DNA of 64,000 nucleotides. Origin: Mycolicibacterium litorale. GTDB taxonomy: Bacteria > Actinomycetota > Actinomycetes > Mycobacteriales > Mycobacteriaceae. Where the stretch lies: assembly GCF_010731695.1 (NCBI RefSeq), contig NZ_AP022586.1, forward strand, positions 1,550,001-1,614,000, read 5' to 3'. Positions 56,985 to 64,000 of this stretch are shown piece by piece. The first letter of the stretch is position 1, and every line of letters begins with the position of its first letter. Position numbers and translations under genes: made by a program. Below the pieces are notes generated by a model. It saw only the letters and a list, made by a program, of their open reading frames with translations. It was not told the DNA's origin and made no database searches.

Positions 56985-59900
56985 TGAGAACCACCTTCGA
57001 CCGGATTTCGGGTATGACCGGTACGCAGCGCGCTGCGCTGGATGATCAGTTCGACAAGGCCTCGCGCATCGCCATGGCAGAACCCATGGCGGTGGTCGGG
57101 ATCGGATGCCGATTTCCGGGTGGCGCGATCGGCCCCGAGGGTTACTGGTCCGCTCTCTCCTCGGGTGTCGACGCCATCGGTGAGGTACCGGCCGATCGGT
57201 GGGACGCCGATGCGTTCTACGACGAGGACCCGCTGGCGCCCGGCCGGATGCCGTCGAAGTGGGGCGGATTCCTGCCCGATGTGGCGGGCTTCGACGCGGA
57301 CTTCTTCGGTATCTCCCCGCGGGAGGCCGAGGCGATGGACCCGCAACAGCGCCTGCTCCTGGAAGTGGCCTGGGAGGCGCTCGAGCACGCCGGTGTGGCG
57401 CCGAACAGCCTCGGCGGCACCCGCACCGGAGTGATGATGGGCGTGTACTACTCGGAGTACCAGGTGGGCTCGGCGGCCGACCCGGACAGCATCGACGCCT
57501 ATTCCGCGACGGGCAACGCGCACAGTGTCACGGTGGGGCGGGTCGCCTACTCGCTGGGGCTTCAGGGCCCGGCGGTGGCTGTCGACACGGCGTGTTCGTC
57601 GTCGTTGGTCGCGGTGCATCTGGCCTGTCAGAGTCTGCGGCTGCGGGAGAGCGACCTCGCGCTGGCCGGTGGGGTCAACGTCATCCTGCGGCCTGAAACA
57701 CAGCTGGCACTGGCGAAGTGGGGGATGTTGTCGCCGCGCGGCCGGTGTCACTCGTTCGATGCGGGCGCCGACGGGTTCGTCCGCGGCGAAGGTGCCGGCG
57801 TCGTGGTGCTCAAACGGTTGACCGACGCCGTCCGCGACGGGGATCGGGTTCTGGCGGTGGTGCGCGGCTCGGCGGTCAACCAGGACGGCCGCTCGAACGG
57901 TCTCACCGCGCCGAACTCGCTGGCCCAGCGCGATGTGATCAACCGCGCGCTGGCATCCGCCGAGATAACCCCGGGCTCAGTGCATTTCGTCGAGACCCAC
58001 GGCACGGGCACCGCGCTGGGCGACCCGATCGAGTTCGAGGCGCTCGCTGCGACCTACGGGCGCGGCGGCGATCCGTGTGCACTGGGCGCGGTCAAGAGCA
58101 ACATGGGACATCTGGAGGGCGCCGCCGGTATCGCGGGCTTCATCAAGGCGGCCCTGGCGGTACAGCGGGCCCAGATCCCGCCCAACCTTCACTTCACACA
58201 GTGGAATCCGGCCATCGACGCCTCGCCGACACGACTGTTCGTGCCCACCGAGGTGGCGCCGTGGCCCACCGAGGCCGGTCCGCGGCGGGCGGCGGTGTCG
58301 TCGTTCGGCCTCGGTGGCACCAACGCGCACGTGGTGCTGGAGCAGGGCCCGGATCCGGCACCTGCGACCCCTCGGGAACCGGACGCGTCGGTGACGACTC
58401 TGGTCGTGTCCGGCAAGACACCCGAGCGGGTGGCGTCGTGGGCGTCGACACTCGCCGACTGGATGGAGGGCGGCGGCCAACGCGTGCCGCTCGTCGACGT
58501 CGCGCACACCCTGGACCACCACCGTGCGCACCATGCCCGGTTCGCCACGGTGTGCGCATGTGACCGTGAGCAGGCAGTGGCCGGACTGCGGGCGGTGGCC
58601 GCGAGCGTTCCGGCGCCCGCAGTGGTGGGTCCGCACGAGCGCCTCCACCCGTCGGGCGCGGTCTTCGTCTACTCGGGGCAGGGATCGCAGTGGCCGGGCA
58701 TGGGACGACAACTGCTGGCAGACGAGCCCGCGTTCGCCGCGGCTGTCGACGAGCTCGAGCCCATTTTCGTTGCGCAGACCGGATTCTCGCTGCGTGAGGT
58801 GCTCGGCAGCGGCGATCCCGTGGTCGGGATTCACCGCATCCAACCGGTGCTGGTCGGCCTGCAACTGGCGCTGACGGCGTTGTGGCGCTCCTACGGGGTG
58901 CAACCGGCCGCGGTGATCGGACATTCGATGGGAGAGGTGACCGCGGCGGTGGTGGCCGAGGCACTCAGCCCCGCCGACGGGCTGCGCGTCATCGCGACCC
59001 GTTCCCGGTTGATGTCGCGACTCTCCGGACAGGGCGCCATGGCCCTGCTCGAACTCGACCCCGACGGCGTCAAAGCGGTGATCCGCCACCATCCCGACGT
59101 CACCCTGGCGGTCTACGCCTCACCTCGGCAGACCGTGATCGCCGGTCCGCCTGACCAGGTCGACGCCGTGATCAAGGAGGTGGACGCGCAGAACAGGCTG
59201 GCGCGGCGAATCGAGGTCGATGTCGCCTCCCACCACCCCACGATCGACCCCGTTCTCCCCGAATTGCGCTCTGCGCTGGCGGATCTGACCCCGAAGCCGC
59301 CCAAGATCCCCCTGATCAGCACGACGGGCCACAGCGCAGGCGGCCCCCCGGTCTTCGATGCCGACTACTGGGCGTCCAACCTGCGTCATCCGGTCCGGTT
59401 CAGCCAGGCGGTAGCCGCCGCGGGTGCCGACCACGCCACGTTCATCGAGGTCAGCCCGCACCCACTTCTCACCCATGCCATCACCGAGGCGCTCGCCACG
59501 GTGCGGCCGGGCGGCGACGCCCACGTGTCGGCGACGGTCACCCGTGACAACCACGAGACACTGACCTTTCACACGCATCTCGCCGCGATCCAGCCGCCGT
59601 TGGACGGCATGGCGCAGCGTGCCGACAGCAGAGGCCGGCTGGCCGACCTGCCTCCGACACCGTGGCAGCACTCCCGGTACTGGATCGCACCCCGACCGGC
59701 AGGCGGACAGTCGTCGGCCGCACACCCGTTGCTCGGGACGCACGTCGAGACACCCTCGAGCAAGGGGCACGTGTGGCAGGCGCTCGTCGGGACCGACGTG
59801 CTGCCGTGGCTGAGCGACCACAAGGTGCACGGACAACCCGTCATGCCGGCGGCGGCCTTCGCCGAGATCGCGATCGCCGCAGGCGGCGAAGCCCTCGGCA

Positions 59901-62413
59901 GACCCGCCACGCAGGTCGACGTCAGCCGCCTGGAGATCGAAGAGATGCTTCCGGTGGGCAGCTCCACCGGCATCACCACCGAAGTGGTCCCGACCGCGCC
60001 CGACGGCGTTCGCGTCGAGATCTTCTCCCGGACCGGGGCCGCATGGCGGCGGCACGCGGTGGCACACGTCCACACCGCAGAACCGCAGCAGGCGATCCGA
60101 GTCGAGCGGACGAACTCGCCCGGCGACGAGGTGCTCGCGCCCGCCGACTTCTATGCCGCGCTGAGACGCACGGGTGCTCATCACGGTCAGTCGTTCGCCG
60201 CGCTCAACCGGATCGTCCGGATCGCGGGTGCCTCCGCGATGAGCGAGATCGTCCTGCCCCACGAAGCCGCACCGCACCGGGGCTACCGGATCCACCCGGT
60301 CATGCTCGACGCGGCGCTGCAAACCCTCGCCGCCGCGATGCCGTCCGGATCCAACACGGACACAACGGACGTCACCTATCTGCCGGTGAGCATCGAGGGG
60401 ATGAGACTGTTCGGGGACACGGGCCGGCGCGCGAGGTGCGTCGCCGAGATCATCAAGGCCGACGACGACGGCAGTGGCACGCTGGGTCGCGTCGTCCTGA
60501 CCGACGACGCCGGGGAGCCCACCGCGGAGATCACCGGAATCTACCTGCGCCGCGTCCAACGCCGTGCCGTGCCGCTACCCCTGGCGCAGAAGGTGTTCGA
60601 CACGGTGTGGACGGAGACACCGGCGCCGGCGCAGCCCACCACGGCCACCGCGCCGGCTGCCGGCAGCTGGCTGGTGCTGGCCGATGGGGACACCGAAGAG
60701 ACGGCCGAACAGTTCATCCTGCGCTTCGGTTCGCCCAGCCGCCGGGTGCTGGCTGCCGATCACTCCGATGAGTCGGCGGTGCTCGAGGCCTTCGGTGACA
60801 CCGCCGCCGACCCGGATGCGCCGCCCGCAGGGGTCATCGCGTTCATCGGATCCCACCCGTTCGACGGGACCGATCGCGACGGCGCATCGGACCGTGCCCG
60901 CGAGATGATCTGGCGCATCTCGGCGATCGCCCGAGCGATCGTGGGGGGCTGGCACGGCAGGTCACCGCGGCTGTGGCTGGTGACCAGCAACGGCCTCGCG
61001 GTCAACGGTACGCAATCCGGCGACCCCGTCGCCGGGTCGCTGCGGGGCCTCATCAGAGTCCTCGCCTACGAACACCCGGACCTGCGCACCACTCTGGTCG
61101 ACCTCGACACCTCGGAGACCGCAGCGCTCACCCAGACGCTTTCGGCCGAACTCGAGTCGCCGCCCGGCGACGACGTGATCGCCTGGCGCGCAGGTCGCCG
61201 CTTCGCCGAACGACTCTCCCGTGCGGGGCTCGACGCAGGGCAGCGAGAGCCGGTGGTCCGCCGCGACGGCTCGTACATCGTCACCGGAGGTCTCGGGGGA
61301 GTCGGCATGGTGGTTGCCCGCTGGCTCGTCGACAAAGGTGCCGGGCGTGTCGTCCTCAACGGGCGATCCGAGCCGTCGGCGGCGATGCAGGACACGCTCG
61401 CCGAACTCCAGAGCCGCGCCGAGATCGCGGTCGAGCTCGGCGATATCGCCGCGCCCGAGGTGGCTCGGCGACTCGTGCGGAGCGCAGAAGCGACCGGTCG
61501 ACCGCTGAAGGGAGTCATTCACGCCGCAGCGGTGATCGACGACCAGCTCGTGACCGGGCTCAGCAGGCAGGCGCTGGAACGGGTCTGGGCGCCCAAGGCG
61601 ACCGGGGCGCTGCGTCTGCACGAGGCCACCGCGGATCGACAGCTCGACTGGTGGGTCGGTTTCTCCTCGGTGGCGTCGCTGCTCGGCTCACCCGGTCAGG
61701 CCGCGTACGCGTGCGCCAACGCCTGGCTCGACGCTCTCGTCGCGTGGCGAAGGGCATCGGGCCTTCCCGCCACCACGGTCAACTGGGGTCAGTGGTCCGA
61801 CGTCGGAGTCGCACGTTCGCTGACGCTCAGCGTGCTCGATCCCATCACGCCCGCCGAAGGCGTCGAGGCCCTCGACGCGGTGCTCGCAGCGGACATGACC
61901 CAGGTCGGTGTCGCCCGGCTTCGCCTCGATCGGGCCGCGGCGGCGTTCCCGGAGATCAGCCGGCTCGGCTACTTCGCAGAGCTCGTCGGAGAACTCGAGG
62001 CGCTGAGCGATGACGAGGACTGGGGTGGTCCCGAGGCGCTACGCGACCTCGACGCCGCCGAGGTCGACCGCATCCTCATCACGCGGCTGCGCCGCCGGAT
62101 CGCGGCGATCATGGGCTTCCCGAACGAATCGTTGGTCGACATCGATCAGCCGCTCACCGAACTGGGGATGGATTCGCTGATGGCGGTCCGGATCAGGAAC
62201 ACGGTACGCGGGGACTTCGGCGTCGAGCCGCCGGTGGCGCTCCTCCTGCAGGGCGCGTCCCCTCGGGACCTGTCGGTCGAGCTCATCCGGCAGCTCGGTC
62301 TGGCCGATCAGGACCACAACACACCCCATCACGCGGTTCGCGATCGGGTACAGCAACGCGCCGCAGCGCGCCAACGAGCCGCGACGCGGCGGAAGGTAGG
62401 ACAACGGCTGTGA
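56984..62413 (+). CDS. Type I PKS6 (KS-AT-DH-KR-ACP with C-terminal docking tail)
   Basis: An intact 1809-residue module. KS has Cys204; AT has Ser648 in GHSMGEV and VASH; DH has His946 in DHKVHGQPVMP and Asp1109 in HPVMLDAALQ; KR has TGGLGGVG around 1434-1441 and Tyr1575 in AYACANAWLD; ACP has Ser1731 in LGMDSLMAV. There is no ER, so a double bond should remain. The Arg/Ala-rich tail (RQRAATRRKVGQRL) resembles that of PKS3, and both precede PpsE-like enzymes, so it is a likely docking element. ATG overlaps the PKS5 stop. Codons are C-ending throughout, unlike the KS block of PKS4/5. Confidence 0.93.
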   Translation: MRTTFDRISGMTGTQRAALDDQFDKASRIAMAEPMAVVGIGCRFPGGAIGPEGYWSALSSGVDAIGEVPADRWDADAFYDEDPLAPGRMPSKWGGFLPDVAGFDADFFGISPREAEAMDPQQRLLLEVAWEALEHAGVAPNSLGGTRTGVMMGVYYSEYQVGSAADPDSIDAYSATGNAHSVTVGRVAYSLGLQGPAVAVDTACSSSLVAVHLACQSLRLRESDLALAGGVNVILRPETQLALAKWGMLSPRGRCHSFDAGADGFVRGEGAGVVVLKRLTDAVRDGDRVLAVVRGSAVNQDGRSNGLTAPNSLAQRDVINRALASAEITPGSVHFVETHGTGTALGDPIEFEALAATYGRGGDPCALGAVKSNMGHLEGAAGIAGFIKAALAVQRAQIPPNLHFTQWNPAIDASPTRLFVPTEVAPWPTEAGPRRAAVSSFGLGGTNAHVVLEQGPDPAPATPREPDASVTTLVVSGKTPERVASWASTLADWMEGGGQRVPLVDVAHTLDHHRAHHARFATVCACDREQAVAGLRAVAASVPAPAVVGPHERLHPSGAVFVYSGQGSQWPGMGRQLLADEPAFAAAVDELEPIFVAQTGFSLREVLGSGDPVVGIHRIQPVLVGLQLALTALWRSYGVQPAAVIGHSMGEVTAAVVAEALSPADGLRVIATRSRLMSRLSGQGAMALLELDPDGVKAVIRHHPDVTLAVYASPRQTVIAGPPDQVDAVIKEVDAQNRLARRIEVDVASHHPTIDPVLPELRSALADLTPKPPKIPLISTTGHSAGGPPVFDADYWASNLRHPVRFSQAVAAAGADHATFIEVSPHPLLTHAITEALATVRPGGDAHVSATVTRDNHETLTFHTHLAAIQPPLDGMAQRADSRGRLADLPPTPWQHSRYWIAPRPAGGQSSAAHPLLGTHVETPSSKGHVWQALVGTDVLPWLSDHKVHGQPVMPAAAFAEIAIAAGGEALGRPATQVDVSRLEIEEMLPVGSSTGITTEVVPTAPDGVRVEIFSRTGAAWRRHAVAHVHTAEPQQAIRVERTNSPGDEVLAPADFYAALRRTGAHHGQSFAALNRIVRIAGASAMSEIVLPHEAAPHRGYRIHPVMLDAALQTLAAAMPSGSNTDTTDVTYLPVSIEGMRLFGDTGRRARCVAEIIKADDDGSGTLGRVVLTDDAGEPTAEITGIYLRRVQRRAVPLPLAQKVFDTVWTETPAPAQPTTATAPAAGSWLVLADGDTEETAEQFILRFGSPSRRVLAADHSDESAVLEAFGDTAADPDAPPAGVIAFIGSHPFDGTDRDGASDRAREMIWRISAIARAIVGGWHGRSPRLWLVTSNGLAVNGTQSGDPVAGSLRGLIRVLAYEHPDLRTTLVDLDTSETAALTQTLSAELESPPGDDVIAWRAGRRFAERLSRAGLDAGQREPVVRRDGSYIVTGGLGGVGMVVARWLVDKGAGRVVLNGRSEPSAAMQDTLAELQSRAEIAVELGDIAAPEVARRLVRSAEATGRPLKGVIHAAAVIDDQLVTGLSRQALERVWAPKATGALRLHEATADRQLDWWVGFSSVASLLGSPGQAAYACANAWLDALVAWRRASGLPATTVNWGQWSDVGVARSLTLSVLDPITPAEGVEALDAVLAADMTQVGVARLRLDRAAAAFPEISRLGYFAELVGELEALSDDEDWGGPEALRDLDAAEVDRILITRLRRRIAAIMGFPNESLVDIDQPLTELGMDSLMAVRIRNTVRGDFGVEPPVALLLQGASPRDLSVELIRQLGLADQDHNTPHHAVRDRVQQRAAARQRAATRRKVGQRL

Positions 62414-64000
62414 CCCGCACCTTCGATGTCTCCCAGGAACCGGACGCGTTGCCCGACAACGCTATTGCGATTGTCGGCGTGGCGGGAAGATTCCCCGGAG
62501 CTGACACCGTGTCCGCGTTCTGGCGCAACCTGCGGCGTGGTGAGGAATCCATCGTCACCCTCTCGGAGGAGGAACTCCTCGCCGCCGGTGTGGGGGAGGA
62601 AGCGCTCGCCAACCATTCGTATGTGCGGCGGGCGGCCCTACTCAGCGGCATCGACGAGTTCGACGCCGACTTCTTCGGATTCACGCCGCAGGCGGCCCGG
62701 ATGATGGACCCGCAGCACCGGCTGTTCCTGCAGTCGGCCTGGCACGCCCTCGAAGACGCCGGCTACGACCCACTGCGGATCGACGGGTCGGTCGGGGTGT
62801 ACGGAACGAGTTCCGCCAGTGGGTATCTCCTCCACAACCTCATGTCCCATCACGACCCAAAGGTCATCATCGGTCAGGGCGCCACCTTCGACATGGTGAG
62901 CCTGTCACTGCAGAACGACAAGGATCACCTGGCCACCCGGGTGGCGCACCAGTTGAACCTCCGCGGTCCGGCTCTCTCGGTCCAGACCGCGTGTTCGTCG
63001 TCTCTCGTCGCGGTCCATCTGGCCTGCCAGAGCATCCTGGCCGGCGAATGCGACATGGCGCTGGCGGGCGGCGCGTCGATCCGGGTGCCACATCACGTCG
63101 GCTACTGGCACGAACCGGGATCCATGGTGTCGGCGACCGGGCACTGTCGGCCCTTCGACGTCAGGTCCGACGGCACCATCTTCGGAAGCGGCGTCGGGGT
63201 GGTCGTCCTCAAGCCGTTGCAGGCCGCCGTCGACGACGGGGATCGCATCCACGCCGTGATCCGGGGGTCGGCCATCAACAACGACGGCGCGACGAAGATG
63301 AACTATGCGGCGCCGAACGCCGCCGGTCAGGCCGAGGCCATCGCGGAGGCGCATGCGGTCGCGGACGTCGACGCGTCGACCGTGAGCTACATCGAGACCC
63401 ACGGGACCGGGACACCGCTGGGCGACCCGATCGAGATCGAAGGCCTACGACAGGCGTTCGGCCTGTCCTCGACACCCCGCACCGGCCCCTGCTTCGTGGG
63501 GTCGGTCAAATCGAACATCGGGCACCTGGAAGCGGCGTCAGGCATCGCCGGCCTCATCAAGGCGATCCTCTGCCTCGAGCATCGCGCTCTGCCCGCGACA
63601 CTCCACTTCTCCGGGCCGAACCCCGAACTCCACCTCGAGCAGGGTCCCTTCGTCGTACGCAACGAGTACGGGCCGTGGGAGTGGGACGGCCCTCGGCGGG
63701 CGGGGGTCAGTTCGTTCGGCGTCGGCGGCACCAACTGCCATGTCGTCCTCGAGGAGGCGCCCGCGATCGCGGCGTCCGACATCGATCCCGGTCCTCAGGT
63801 GCTGATGCTGTCCGCCCGTTCCGCCGAGTCCCTGCAGGAGTCGCGATCTGCGGTGGCCGCGGCGTTGAGCGAAGCGGACGAGGTCGACGTGGCCGACGTC
63901 GCCTACACGCTGTCGACTCGCAGGCAAGAGCCGATCCGGATGGTCGCGGTAGTCCGAGACCGCGACCACGCGGCATCCGTGCTGACCGCCGACGACGAGA
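62410..64000 (+). CDS. PpsE-like PKS, N-terminal KS part (3'-truncated by window)
   Basis: GTG at 62410 overlaps the PKS6 stop (GTGA) and the frame is open to the window end (530 residues). The KS is paralogous to that of the locus 1 PpsE-like enzyme, sharing LRRGEESIVTL, FDADFFGF and ARMMDPQHRLFLQ, with Cys195 in VQTACSSSLV and the His motif ETHGTGTPLGDP. The last residues enter the KS-AT linker. By position and similarity it should continue as AT-ACP-condensation-like domain, but that lies outside the window. It is the terminal module of locus 2 if the parallel with locus 1 holds. Confidence 0.9.
   Translation, partial: MTRTFDVSQEPDALPDNAIAIVGVAGRFPGADTVSAFWRNLRRGEESIVTLSEEELLAAGVGEEALANHSYVRRAALLSGIDEFDADFFGFTPQAARMMDPQHRLFLQSAWHALEDAGYDPLRIDGSVGVYGTSSASGYLLHNLMSHHDPKVIIGQGATFDMVSLSLQNDKDHLATRVAHQLNLRGPALSVQTACSSSLVAVHLACQSILAGECDMALAGGASIRVPHHVGYWHEPGSMVSATGHCRPFDVRSDGTIFGSGVGVVVLKPLQAAVDDGDRIHAVIRGSAINNDGATKMNYAAPNAAGQAEAIAEAHAVADVDASTVSYIETHGTGTPLGDPIEIEGLRQAFGLSSTPRTGPCFVGSVKSNIGHLEAASGIAGLIKAILCLEHRALPATLHFSGPNPELHLEQGPFVVRNEYGPWEWDGPRRAGVSSFGVGGTNCHVVLEEAPAIAASDIDPGPQVLMLSARSAESLQESRSAVAAALSEADEVDVADVAYTLSTRRQEPIRMVAVVRDRDHAASVLTADDE

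Noticed and set aside
1..64000. tRNA, rRNA, insertion sequence, prophage or CRISPR array
   Set aside because: I saw no tRNA-like cloverleaf, transposase motif, terminal inverted repeats with target duplication, or regular repeat-spacer array.

Overview
The window is high-GC DNA from an actinobacterium, almost certainly a mycobacterium (Mycobacterium/Mycolicibacterium). The markers are a FadD/FAAL-Pks-DrrABC-PapA5 locus, TesA thioesterases, a PE-PPE-domain hydrolase, frequent GTG/TTG starts and stop/start overlaps. I cannot name the species from sequence alone.

Region 1 (1-6020) is catabolic or housekeeping. A truncated HpaB-type flavin hydroxylase, a RidA protein, a DUF1028 protein and an M20 metallohydrolase form a tight overlapping operon. 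A tandem glycine riboswitch follows and leads into gcvP (glycine cleavage P-protein).

Region 2 (6024-34011) is a complete lipid assembly line laid out like the M. tuberculosis PDIM locus. A convergently oriented tesA and a 1.67-kb non-coding stretch precede a FAAL, three modular PKSs, a PpsE-like terminal PKS (KS-AT-ACP-condensation-like domain), drrA, drrB, drrC, papA5, a TcmP/LCMT-type methyltransferase and a Baeyer-Villiger-type monooxygenase. The genes overlap or nearly abut, and a rho-independent terminator lies just after the monooxygenase. Predicted logic: FAAL adenylates a fatty acid and loads the N-terminal ACP of PKS1; four extension steps follow; TesA assists release or editing; PapA5 esterifies hydroxyls; DrrABC exports. 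The methyltransferase and monooxygenase are tailoring enzymes not expected from the textbook PDIM set.

Region 3 (34350-42261) separates the two lipid loci: a PE-PPE esterase-like protein with an EF-hand loop, a DoxX-like membrane protein, a divergent pair of SRPBCC/DUF2505 proteins, a CocE/NonD hydrolase, two SDRs and a 7-TM membrane protein.

Region 4 (42430-64000, running off the end) is a second, paralogous locus: another tesA, a small HTH regulator divergent from a second FAAL, then PKS4, PKS5, PKS6 and the start of a second PpsE-like PKS. Unlike region 2, PKS4-6 each carry DH+KR but no ER, so a polyunsaturated (possibly methyl-branched) chain is predicted. PKS4 and PKS5 share a ~2.5-kb near-identical block and are broken by single-base indels, almost all in homopolymers inside that block. 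I think unpolished assembly error is more likely than true gene decay.

The main novelty candidate is the pair of adjacent PDIM-like assembly lines with different reductive programmes, one with unusual BVMO/methyltransferase tailoring.
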